Assembly (NCBI RefSeq): GCF_021389975.1
Contig: NZ_CP089981.1
Coordinates: 1,506,501-1,570,500, forward strand
Direction of reading: 5' to 3'
Source of the DNA: Fulvivirga ulvae
Lineage (GTDB): Bacteria; Bacteroidota; Bacteroidia; Cytophagales; Cyclobacteriaceae
Length of the DNA stretch: 64,000 nucleotides
Every line of letters begins with the position of its first letter. The stretch's first letter is position 1. Shown here piece by piece: positions 1 to 8,010 of the stretch. Under the pieces are notes generated by a model. It did no database searches. It had not been told where the DNA came from and saw only the letters and a program-made list of their open reading frames with translations. Both the position numbers and the translations under genes were made by a program.

Positions 1-2
1 TT

Positions 3-386
3 GCTTCATCAGAAGGAGGGTATGCCCGTAAGCAATTTATAGAAGTGCAATATGAAAGTCCTTATATAGCTTTATTATCCAGGGAATTCAAAGAAATAGA
101 TGACATTTTTTCTACTTCTCACAATAAAATTCAGAGCAACACATTACCTGTTCAGGAACGATACCTTTTATCACCAAAGAGTAATAAGGCTACTCTAATT
201 AATCGCTTATATCGCGGAGTTATCTCCAACAGGGGCATACGTACTAAAAAAGAAGTGTACTCTTTTTTCGGAAACTTAAAGGAGCCCATGAAAAAGTATA
301 TCAAGCAGCAAGGGTTGAGCTTTATAAAAGTAGAAGACCTCATAAAAATACTTAAACATTTTACTTACTTAAAAGAAAAGGAGTAA
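3..386 (+). CDS. C-terminal part of an uncharacterised protein (cut by window edge)
   Basis: The frame is already open at base 3 and runs to a TAA at 384-386, so this is the last ~127 residues of a longer protein. A GTG at 45 could start it, but the codons before it read as ordinary coding sequence, so truncation by the window is more likely. The C-terminus is Lys-rich and predicted helical (KKYIKQQGLSF, then EDLIKILKHF), a tail I associate with uncharacterised exported Bacteroidota proteins; no catalytic motif is visible. It lies 140 bp upstream of dnaK on the same strand with no obvious terminator between. Function unknown. Confidence 0.55.
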   Translation, partial: ASSEGGYARKQFIEVQYESPYIALLSREFKEIDDIFSTSHNKIQSNTLPVQERYLLSPKSNKATLINRLYRGVISNRGIRTKKEVYSFFGNLKEPMKKYIKQQGLSFIKVEDLIKILKHFTYLKEKE

Positions 387-526
387 ATGTGCGAATCATT
401 TTTCCAATTCACCAAATTGCCTTTCCTGCCAATCTGTCACATTAATCCATTTGGCATAACCATTGATAAACTATTGATAACGAAGAAAATCTTTTGAAAC
501 TGAATATTAATAAATAAGAATTTATC

Positions 527-2452
527 ATGGGAAAAATTATTGGAATTGACTTAGGAACAACCAACTCTTGTGTTGCCGTGATGGAGGGGAATGAGCCTGT
601 GGTAATCCCAAATAGCGAAGGTAGACGAACAACGCCTTCGATTGTCGCTTTTCTCGAAGATGGAAAAGGCGAGCGAAAGGTGGGAGATCCTGCGAAAAGG
701 CAAGCTATAACCAATCCTCACAATACTATCAGCTCCGTAAAGAGGTTTATGGGTAAAAAGTACAGTGAGGTAAGTGAGGAGCGTAAGACCGTTTCGTATA
801 CTCTTGAAAAAGGTAACAATGATACCGTAAGGGTTAAAATCGGAGACAGACATTATACACCTCAGGAGATATCAGCTATGATCCTTCAGAAAATGAAGTC
901 TACGGCTGAGGACTATCTGGGCACTGAAATTAAGGAAGCGGTAATTACCGTACCGGCTTATTTCAACGATGCAGAGCGTCATGCTACTAAAGAAGCTGGT
1001 CAGATTGCCGGGCTTGAAGTAAAAAGGATCATTAACGAGCCTACAGCTGCGGCTTTGGCTTATGGTCTTGATAAAAAAGATAAGGATATGAAAATCGCAG
1101 TGTATGACCTTGGTGGTGGTACATTTGATATCTCAATCCTTGAGCTTGGAGACGGAGTATTTGAAGTAAAATCTACCAACGGTGATGTTCACCTGGGAGG
1201 TGATGATTTTGACCAGGTAATTATCAACTGGCTTGCAGATGAATTTAAGAATGATGAGAACGTAGATCTTAGAAAAGATCCTATGGCTCTTCAAAGGTTG
1301 AAAGAAGCTGCTGAGAAAGCTAAAATAGAGCTATCAAGCTCTACTGAAACTGAAATCAACTTACCATACATCATGCCTGTAGATGGCGTGCCTAAACACT
1401 TGGTAAGAAAACTTACAAGAGCAAAATTTGAGCAACTTTCTGATGACCTGGTTAGAAGGTCGATGGATCCTTGCAAGACTGCTCTTAAAGATGCCGGACT
1501 TAGTGCTTCTGACATCGATGAAGTGATCCTGGTGGGAGGTTCTACAAGAATCCCTAAGATTCAGGAAGAAGTTGAAAAATTCTTCGGAAGAAAACCTTCA
1601 AAAGGTGTAAACCCTGACGAAGTAGTGGCTATAGGTGCTGCAATCCAGGGCGGTGTACTTACAGGAGAAGTTAAAGATGTACTTCTACTTGACGTTACTC
1701 CACTTTCTTTGGGTATTGAAACTATGGGTGGTGTCTTCACAAAATTAATTGAGTCCAACACTACAATTCCTTCAAAGAAATCTGAAGTGTTCTCAACTGC
1801 TGCTGATAACCAGCCTTCCGTGGAGATCCACGTATTGCAAGGTGAGCGATCAATGGCCAAAGATAACAGAACGATCGGAAGGTTCCACCTTGATGGAATT
1901 CCACCTGCTCCAAGAGGAGTACCTCAAATTGAAGTAACATTCGATATTGATGCCAACGGTATCATGAACGTTTCTGCCAAGGATAAAGGTACAGGGAAAG
2001 AGCAAAAGATCAGAATCGAGGCTTCTTCAGGTTTAACTGATGAAGAAATCGAAAAAATGAAGCAGGAAGCTCAGGCTAATGCTGAAGCTGATAAAAATGC
2101 GAAAGAGAAGATTGACAAGATCAACTCTGCCGATTCACTTATCTTCCAGACTGAAAAGCAGTTGAAAGAGTATGGTGAAAAACTTTCTGAGGGTAACAAG
2201 ACCAAGATCAACGAGGCCCTTGAGGAGTTGAAGAAAGCACATCAGTCTCAGGATGTAGCTGCCATAGACAAAGCTATGGAAAGCCTTAACAAAGCCTGGG
2301 AAGGGGCAGCTCAGGAAATGTACGCTGCCTCTGGTGCTGACCAGGCTGGTGGTGCTGCAGGAGCTGAAGCTGGAGGTCAGGCCGAAGCCGGATCAGACAG
2401 TGATGTATCTGATGTAGAATTTGAAGAAGTAGATGACAATAATAAAAAGTAA
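527..2452 (+). CDS. dnaK: Molecular chaperone DnaK (Hsp70)
   Basis: ATP-dependent Hsp70 chaperone that binds exposed hydrophobic segments of unfolded proteins and works with DnaJ and GrpE in the cytoplasm. The 641-residue length is typical. The start IIGIDLGTTNSCVAV is the ATPase phosphate-1 motif; AVITVPAYFND, the IINEPTAAALAYG stretch and YDLGGGTFDISIL follow, with ILVGGSTRIPKIQ near residue 340. The substrate-binding domain begins about residue 390, and a Gly/Ala-rich linker leads to the acidic C-terminus ending EEVDDNNKK, the usual co-chaperone docking tail. dnaJ and grpE are not adjacent; the gene stands alone and ends at a strong terminator. I see no clear housekeeping promoter or CIRCE element upstream. 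Confidence 0.98.
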   Translation: MGKIIGIDLGTTNSCVAVMEGNEPVVIPNSEGRRTTPSIVAFLEDGKGERKVGDPAKRQAITNPHNTISSVKRFMGKKYSEVSEERKTVSYTLEKGNNDTVRVKIGDRHYTPQEISAMILQKMKSTAEDYLGTEIKEAVITVPAYFNDAERHATKEAGQIAGLEVKRIINEPTAAALAYGLDKKDKDMKIAVYDLGGGTFDISILELGDGVFEVKSTNGDVHLGGDDFDQVIINWLADEFKNDENVDLRKDPMALQRLKEAAEKAKIELSSSTETEINLPYIMPVDGVPKHLVRKLTRAKFEQLSDDLVRRSMDPCKTALKDAGLSASDIDEVILVGGSTRIPKIQEEVEKFFGRKPSKGVNPDEVVAIGAAIQGGVLTGEVKDVLLLDVTPLSLGIETMGGVFTKLIESNTTIPSKKSEVFSTAADNQPSVEIHVLQGERSMAKDNRTIGRFHLDGIPPAPRGVPQIEVTFDIDANGIMNVSAKDKGTGKEQKIRIEASSGLTDEEIEKMKQEAQANAEADKNAKEKIDKINSADSLIFQTEKQLKEYGEKLSEGNKTKINEALEELKKAHQSQDVAAIDKAMESLNKAWEGAAQEMYAASGADQAGGAAGAEAGGQAEAGSDSDVSDVEFEEVDDNNKK

Positions 2453-2473
2453 TCTGCTCATTTAATTAAGGTG

Positions 2474-2504
2474 AAGAGGCTGCCGGTTCGGCAGCCTCTT
2501 TTTT
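2474..2504 (+). terminator. Intrinsic terminator of dnaK
   Basis: An 11-bp perfect stem (2474-2484 with 2490-2500), 5-base loop, followed by a T run. It lies 21 bases after the dnaK stop codon. Confidence 0.9.
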
Positions 2505-2669
2505 GTTTCAAGGTACCGGGTTTCCCAAATTCCGGTACTCAACGATGCATACCGCATTTCACCTGCCAATAACCGGCTTCATGGTTTGTCTCATACATAT
2601 TCCTCATATACACTCGTTCTCTGAGGGTAATTAATTTTTGAATACAACATTTACAACTAATCAGAAGCT

Positions 2670-3587
2670 ATGAAAGTATTAAATGCGTGGGCTGCAGTGT
2701 TATTATCATTATTGATATTCACTGCGTGTAATGAAGACGACGAGGAGCCGGTAAATACCCGGGAAGCAGAAGGGACAGGGAAAGCAAGCATTTACCTGAC
2801 TGATGCTCCTGTTGATAATCAGGAGATATCTGCAGTCTTTATATCTATAACAGGTGTGGAAGCCAAAGGTCCGGAAGGATGGATCAACTTAAGTAACTTT
2901 GATGAGCCTGTTTCCATTGATCTTTTGAGTTATCAAAACGGTGAATCGTTTTTACTAACCGAAGAACAAATTGCCGCCGGTACCTATACCGAGGTGCGCC
3001 TCAACCTGAACATTCAGGAAAACGGAGGAACCACAGATGCTCAGGGATCATATATCCAATTTAAAGACGGAAGCAAAAAAGTGCTCTATACTCCAGGTGG
3101 TGAACAGACCGGATACAAAGCCATTGGAGGTTTTACAGTACCTGAAAACGGAAGTGCTTCAATTACTCTGGATTTTGATGTTCGCAAGGCGCTGGTTGCC
3201 GCAGGCAAAGAAGATAAATACTTGCTGAAACCTGCGATACGATTAGTCGCCAATGGGGATGCCGGTACTATTGAAGGAAAATTATCCGGAACGGAAGCTT
3301 TCAACCGTGTTGTGGCTTTTGTATATCAGAATGGCGCATTTAGCGAAAGTGAAATGGACGCACCAACACAGGGCAATGTAAGGTTTGCCAATGCCATTTC
3401 CAGCAGTATGGTGGATCAGAACCAGGAATTCACCCTGGCCTACCTCAATACAGGAACTTACGATGTATATTTTGCCATGTTTGATGAACAGGGAGAGTTT
3501 TTAAACCTTTTGGGCAGCTATAGCAATGTTAAAGTAGGGGCACAGACTAAAGCTAACATTTCAATCAAACTGAACGAACTTCTTTAA
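2670..3587 (+). CDS. DUF4382 lipoprotein, copy 1
   Basis: Predicted lipoprotein of 305 residues: signal peptide with lipobox FTAC (Cys20) followed by NEDDEE, an acidic stretch like the Bacteroidota lipoprotein export signal, so surface exposure is likely. The DUF4382 domain starts with GKASIYLTDAPVDN (about residue 38) and runs to IRLVANGDAGTIEG (about 200). The last third is a second beta-rich module (FALAN/YDVYFAMFDE-type strands) resembling a carboxypeptidase-regulatory fold. Function is unknown; no catalytic residues are obvious. It has a close paralog 0.5 kb downstream with the same domain order, so the pair arose by tandem duplication. It is flanked by terminators and transcribed alone. 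Confidence 0.85.
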   Translation: MKVLNAWAAVLLSLLIFTACNEDDEEPVNTREAEGTGKASIYLTDAPVDNQEISAVFISITGVEAKGPEGWINLSNFDEPVSIDLLSYQNGESFLLTEEQIAAGTYTEVRLNLNIQENGGTTDAQGSYIQFKDGSKKVLYTPGGEQTGYKAIGGFTVPENGSASITLDFDVRKALVAAGKEDKYLLKPAIRLVANGDAGTIEGKLSGTEAFNRVVAFVYQNGAFSESEMDAPTQGNVRFANAISSSMVDQNQEFTLAYLNTGTYDVYFAMFDEQGEFLNLLGSYSNVKVGAQTKANISIKLNELL

Positions 3588-3616
3588 ACTGCCAATTGGC
3601 CATTAATCAATTTTAG

Positions 3617-3645
3617 AAGCTACCTTTTACAGGTAGCTTTTTTAT
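3617..3645 (+). terminator. Intrinsic terminator after DUF4382 copy 1
   Basis: 8-bp stem (3617-3624 with 3632-3639), 7-base loop, T-rich tail. The rest of 3645-4071 before copy 2 holds no supportable gene or clear promoter. Confidence 0.85.
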
Positions 3646-4071
3646 TGTATGTATTGTTCGTACCAACTAATAGCGCATAGCCGGAAAACCCATTTTGGAG
3701 GATCAAGGGATCAAGCTGAATGTTTTCTGGTGAGGCCCTAAATTTTCACCTGTTTGCAGACTGACAGTTGTTAATGGCAATCGGCAAAAGCGGTAGGCAA
3801 ACTTGCATAATATAAACAATATGCTCGGTTTACTGATTTTCAATGGAAAGTCGCACATTACTTGCTTTACTTTCCAATTCATTTACTCCACAGGTTTAAA
3901 GCCTGGTGCTGATTAAGATGATATTTTAAGCTAAAAATCTATTATTCAGACACTTACATTTCATCGATTTATACATCCATTTATCTGTAGCAGAACAACA
4001 TTCGTAGGTTTAGGGAAATCAACTTACTTGTTTAAACGTTTAATTTGATACAAACCCAACAAACTAAAACT

Positions 4072-4983
4072 ATGAAAATGCTTAGAATGTTAAGTGTGGT
4101 ATTTTTATCTGCATTGGTATTTACTGCCTGCAACGATGATGATAGTACCACCAATGGAAAAGGAAAGGCAAGTATCTATATCACAGATGCTCCTATTGAC
4201 GACGCCAACGTATCGGCAGTAGTAATATCAGTGAACAGAGTGGAAGCCAACGGCCCGGAAGGATGGGAAACCATTGAAGAGTTTGAAGAACCAGTTTCAA
4301 TAGACCTGCTCAGCTATCAAAACGGTGAGGCTTTCCTACTAACAGAAAACGAGATGGATGCCGGAACGTACAGCGAAGTACGACTTATATTAAATATTAA
4401 AAAGAAAGTGGACGATCAGCTTCAAAACGAAGGTTCATACATCGAATATATTGACGGAAGCAAAGAGCCACTTTTTGTACCAAGTGGCGCTCAGTCAGGT
4501 TATAAAGCTAAAGGAGAGTTTACTATTCCCGAAGGTGGTGTAGTAGGTATTACACTGGATTTTGACGTACGTAAGGCTGTGGTAAAGGCAGGTAACAGTG
4601 GTAATTTCATATTAAAACCCACTATTAGACTGGTTGCCAATCAGGATGCTGCGATGATCAACGGGCACTTTAACATAGACAGCCTGGATAGTGCCGGGTA
4701 TGATAAAGTTATAGCCTTTGCTTATGAAAATGACACTTTCGTAGAGTCTGAAATGGACGAGCCGGAAGAAGGTGAAGTGAGGTTTGCCAATGCTGTAACC
4801 AGTAGTGTAGTGGTTGATGGTGATTTCACACTGGCCTTTATAAATTCGGGTACCTATGACCTCTATTTTGCCGCTTATGATGAAAATGGTGAATTTGTTG
4901 AATTGATCGGGTTTTATGAAGATGTGACCCTTGAAGCCGGCGCTAAATTGGAGCTCGATCTGGGGCTTGATTTATTAAATTAG
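4072..4983 (+). CDS. DUF4382 lipoprotein, copy 2
   Basis: Paralog of the gene at 2670, 303 residues. The ATG at 4072 is chosen over an upstream TTG at 4045 because it gives a compact signal peptide (MKMLRMLSVVFLSALVF, lipobox FTAC, then NDDD). The GKASIYITDAPIDD, NGPEGWE, SIDLLSYQNGE and ITLDFDVRKAV segments match copy 1 almost residue for residue, while the C-terminal third has diverged more. The acidic residues after Cys suggest export to the outer leaflet. Function unknown. It is followed by its own terminator, so copies 1 and 2 can be expressed separately. Confidence 0.85.
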   Translation: MKMLRMLSVVFLSALVFTACNDDDSTTNGKGKASIYITDAPIDDANVSAVVISVNRVEANGPEGWETIEEFEEPVSIDLLSYQNGEAFLLTENEMDAGTYSEVRLILNIKKKVDDQLQNEGSYIEYIDGSKEPLFVPSGAQSGYKAKGEFTIPEGGVVGITLDFDVRKAVVKAGNSGNFILKPTIRLVANQDAAMINGHFNIDSLDSAGYDKVIAFAYENDTFVESEMDEPEEGEVRFANAVTSSVVVDGDFTLAFINSGTYDLYFAAYDENGEFVELIGFYEDVTLEAGAKLELDLGLDLLN

Positions 4984-5014
4984 CAGTAAGAAGTCTGTTT
5001 TTTGAAAAAACAAT

Positions 5015-5040
5015 AAAAAAGCCCCGTTTGGGGCTTTTTT
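5015..5040 (+). terminator. Intrinsic terminator after DUF4382 copy 2
   Basis: A-run, GCCCC (5021-5025), loop GTTT, GGGGC (5030-5034), six T. The symmetrical A and T runs may let it work in both directions. Confidence 0.9.
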
Positions 5041-5089
5041 ATTGAATATCAGTTTTAAATTTACCGGCTAATTTTAAAATCTATAAATA

Positions 5090-6406
5090 ATGTTTATCTA
5101 CAAATTTGGAGGAACTTCAGTAGGCATGCCAGAGCGCATGCACAAAGTGTCTGGCCTTATCACGGCTGATAAGGAATCGAAAATCGTTGTATTATCCGCG
5201 GTTTCCGGCACTACCAATTCACTGGTAGAGATCGGAGAATTGTTATTATCGCGAAAGCAGGATGAGGCCAAATCTAAGGTAGCAAGCTTAAAGAAACATT
5301 ATAAGGATTTTATCGAAGGTCTGTTTAGCACAGTTGAAGGCAAACAAAAAGGTGTAGAGATCATCGAAAAATACTTTGCCGAAATAAATGCGTTAGCGCT
5401 TATCCCTGATTTCAACCAGGGAAACAATAAGACTATACTAGCTTATGGCGAAATATTATCCACCAACCTGTTTCATCAATACCTGCTGGAGTCTGGTATT
5501 TCGAATATACTCTTGCCAGCACTGGATTTCATGACCATTGATCAGGACGGTGAACCTGAAATTGAAGAGATATCGAAAAAGCTAAAGAAGATATTATCCG
5601 ATAGCCCAGGTGAACTTTATATCACTCAGGGCTTTATTTGCAGAAACCATGAAGGTAAGACAGATAACCTACAGCGTGGAGGAAGTGACTATACAGCTTC
5701 GATTATAGGCGCCGCTATTCATGCCGATGAAGTACAGATCTGGACCGATATTGATGGCATGCACAACAATGATCCGCGAATAGTAGAAAATACTTTTCCC
5801 ATTCGTGAGCTGACATTTGATGAGGCAGCTGAGTTGGCATACTTCGGAGCGAAAATATTGCATCCTTCCTCAATATTACCTGCCCAAAAGTACGGTATTC
5901 CCGTAAGGTTAAAGAGCACTATAGACCACGAAGCACCTGGTACTGTCATCAGCAATATCAGTGGGGATGTTGATGTAAAAGCCATAGCCGCAAAAGGAGG
6001 TATAACTGCTATTAAAATAAAATCGACCAGAATGCTACTGGCTCATGGTTTCCTGAGAAGGATATTTGAAATTTTTGAGAAGTACAAAACTTCAATTGAC
6101 ATGATCACGACTTCAGAGGTTGCGGTATCAGTTACTATTGATCAGCCAAGATTCCTTGATCAGATTGTTGAGGAGTTAAATCATTTTGGTGTAGTAGAGA
6201 TAGACCAAAACCAAACCATTATCTGCATAGTGGGTAGTATGGTATCCGCAAAAAAAGGAGTTTTAAAAAGAATATTCACTTCTGTTTCGGATATTCCCGT
6301 AAGAATGGTTTCTTATGGAGGAAGTAAAAATAATATATCTATGCTTATAGATTCAGGGTATACTTCTGAAATATTAAAGGCATTAAACAAGGGGCTTTTT
6401 GAATAG
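5090..6406 (+). CDS. lysC: Aspartate kinase (aspartokinase)
   Basis: Phosphorylates aspartate at the first step of the pathway to lysine, threonine and methionine. 438 residues, a monofunctional enzyme with no fused homoserine dehydrogenase. N-terminal KFGGTSVG is the kinase signature; QGFICRNHEGKTDNLQRGGSDYTAS (about 182-206) and IWTDIDGM with DPRIV are the aspartate/ATP-binding loops. Two ACT-like regulatory modules occupy roughly residues 300-438 (ITAIKIKSTRM and TIICIVGSM), so feedback control by an end-product amino acid is expected; which one cannot be read from sequence. The separate homoserine dehydrogenase is at 37458-38666. Confidence 0.93.
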   Translation: MFIYKFGGTSVGMPERMHKVSGLITADKESKIVVLSAVSGTTNSLVEIGELLLSRKQDEAKSKVASLKKHYKDFIEGLFSTVEGKQKGVEIIEKYFAEINALALIPDFNQGNNKTILAYGEILSTNLFHQYLLESGISNILLPALDFMTIDQDGEPEIEEISKKLKKILSDSPGELYITQGFICRNHEGKTDNLQRGGSDYTASIIGAAIHADEVQIWTDIDGMHNNDPRIVENTFPIRELTFDEAAELAYFGAKILHPSSILPAQKYGIPVRLKSTIDHEAPGTVISNISGDVDVKAIAAKGGITAIKIKSTRMLLAHGFLRRIFEIFEKYKTSIDMITTSEVAVSVTIDQPRFLDQIVEELNHFGVVEIDQNQTIICIVGSMVSAKKGVLKRIFTSVSDIPVRMVSYGGSKNNISMLIDSGYTSEILKALNKGLFE

Positions 6407-6419
6407 CAATATCTCGCAG

Positions 6420-6458
6420 GCTGCCTCAGGTGGTTATGAAAACCGCCTGGGCAGCTTT
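6420..6458 (+). terminator. Possible weak terminator after aspartate kinase
   Basis: Imperfect hairpin: GCTGCC and CAGGTGGTT pair with AACCGCCTGG and GCAGC, with one bulge and one G-U pair. Only three T follow, so termination is uncertain. Confidence 0.45.
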
Positions 6459-6513
6459 AACAATTGATAAAAATTTGCAACTTTGAAATCTACTGGTTAT
6501 AACATGTATTTAA

Positions 6514-7032
6514 GTGAGTGATTCAATTTGCCGTGAAAGCAACTATCAAAATATTTACCGTTCTAATGCTAATAAGTTAAGAAACTTCCTTTATTATCGT
6601 TGCGGTGATATAGATAAGGCTGAAGATCTTATGCACGAAGCTTTTATAAAGCTTTGGGAGAACTGTAAAAAGGTAGTTTTGGAGAAGGCCAAGGCCTTTC
6701 TGTTTACAATTGCCAATCGCATGTTCTTAAATGAAGTTGAACACAATAAGGTAGTATTATCCTTTGCCAAGGACTATAAGCACAAGGAAAACCACCAAAA
6801 CCCCGAGTATATTTTGGAGGAAAAGGAATTTAAGCAATTACTTGAAAAGGCCATATCTGATCTGCCGGCATCTCAGCGAGAGGTATTTCTCATGAGTCGT
6901 GTTGACAAAATGTCTTTCCAGGAAATAGCTGATATACAAGGGGTAAGCCTTAGTGCAGTACATAAAAAGATGTACAAAGCCATGGATAAGCTTAAGGAGC
7001 AGGTTGACATATTAAAAAACAGAAAAATTTAA
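6514..7032 (+). CDS. ECF-type RNA polymerase sigma factor (FecI-like)
   Basis: 172-residue sigma-70 family factor. Region 2 spans about residues 10-80 (NKLRNFLYYRCGDIDKAEDL, then EAFIKLWENC) and region 4 about 110-165 (LPASQREVFLMSR, then SFQEIADIQGVSLSAVHKKM). There is no region 1 or 3, as expected for an ECF factor. The GTG at 6514 is used because an in-frame TAA sits directly before it (6511-6513) and no ATG follows for many codons. It is followed by a FecR-type anti-sigma factor and a TonB-dependent receptor, the classic surface-signalling cassette. The likely role is to direct RNA polymerase to the GGGGGTGGTAT-type promoters described nearby. Confidence 0.9.
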   Translation: MSDSICRESNYQNIYRSNANKLRNFLYYRCGDIDKAEDLMHEAFIKLWENCKKVVLEKAKAFLFTIANRMFLNEVEHNKVVLSFAKDYKHKENHQNPEYILEEKEFKQLLEKAISDLPASQREVFLMSRVDKMSFQEIADIQGVSLSAVHKKMYKAMDKLKEQVDILKNRKI

Positions 7033-7043
7033 AAATAATATCA

Positions 7044-7079
7044 TGAGGGGGTGGTATAATATCGTTTATACCTGTTTTA
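7044..7079 (+). promoter_or_regulatory. Putative ECF-sigma promoter of fecR
   Basis: TGAGGGGGTGGTAT (7044-7057), 14 bases, then CTGTTTTA (7072-7079). The same two blocks with the same spacing occur upstream of the YHYH lipoprotein gene on the other strand. The -10-like block ends 7 bases before the fecR ATG, so a transcript from here would be nearly leaderless. Assignment to the adjacent sigma factor is inference. Confidence 0.55.
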
Positions 7080-7086
7080 TAAGTGT

Positions 7087-7998
7087 ATGAGCAATTCCGG
7101 ATACGATAAAGAAAAATTACTCCGCTTAATTAATAATGAATTAGGCGATGATGAGCTGCATAAGCTTAGTGCTGACCCGGATTTCCAAAAGTACAAGGCT
7201 ATACTTAATGAAGTAGACAGCTGGAAGCTGCCAGAGTTAGATATTGCAGCAAGCTATGACAGGTTAAAGAATAAAAAGACCAAAACCCCTGCAAAAACTA
7301 TTAACTGGTATCAGACCAATGTATTTAGAATGGCTGCCGTACTCCTGCTACTGGCAACCGCGTTAACTTATTTTATTGTTTCCGGCAATTCTGTTGTTAC
7401 TTATGAAACCGGGGTTGCAGAGATGGAAGAAATCACTTTACCTGACGGATCGGTTATACATCTGGGTGCCTCATCACAACTGTCATATAATAAAGATACC
7501 TGGGAAGAGACGAGAGAAATACACCTTAAAGGAACCAGCCATTTTGATGTAATGCATAAAGACGGCGCCCCATTTAAGGTCCACTTCAAGTTGGGAACTG
7601 CAGAGGTATTGGGAACTGCCTTTGAGGTCAAAAGTTTTGAAGATTTTGCATCAGTGATGTGCTACGATGGTAAGGTTAAAGTTAATGCAAGCGATAGCAC
7701 AATAACCCTTATCCGAGGACGAGGAGCAAGAGTAAGAGGACGAGGATTAAGAGGTTTCGAATTTCAAAACCATAATTGGTCACAAACTATAACAAGGTTT
7801 GATAGCGCCCCACTATCTGCCGTTTTCACTACAATGGAGGCACAGTTTGACATCCGGATCAAAGCTGATGAAATAGATATAACAAGGACATTTACAGGCA
7901 GTTATTCATTACAAGATGTTGATCTTGCGTTGAAAGCTGTATGTAATCCGATGAACATTAGCTATGAGAAAAATGGAAATACTGTTACTTTGCAGTAA
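7087..7998 (+). CDS. FecR-family anti-sigma factor
   Basis: Inner-membrane regulator that holds the partner ECF sigma until the outer-membrane receptor signals. 303 residues: cytoplasmic N-terminus (about 1-80) to bind sigma, one transmembrane helix (about 84-101, MAAVLLLLATALTYFIV), then the periplasmic FecR domain (EEITLPDGSVIHLGASSQLSY and the FDVMHKDGAPFKVHF stretch, about 118-165) and a C-terminal STN-like module (SAVFTTMEAQFDI to the end). An Arg/Gly run (IRGRGARVRGRGLRG, about 217-231) sits where relatives usually have an ordinary beta-turn. The gene lies between the sigma gene and the receptor, 12 bp before the latter. Confidence 0.9.
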   Translation: MSNSGYDKEKLLRLINNELGDDELHKLSADPDFQKYKAILNEVDSWKLPELDIAASYDRLKNKKTKTPAKTINWYQTNVFRMAAVLLLLATALTYFIVSGNSVVTYETGVAEMEEITLPDGSVIHLGASSQLSYNKDTWEETREIHLKGTSHFDVMHKDGAPFKVHFKLGTAEVLGTAFEVKSFEDFASVMCYDGKVKVNASDSTITLIRGRGARVRGRGLRGFEFQNHNWSQTITRFDSAPLSAVFTTMEAQFDIRIKADEIDITRTFTGSYSLQDVDLALKAVCNPMNISYEKNGNTVTLQ

Positions 7999-8010
7999 TT
8001 TTCAATTTCT

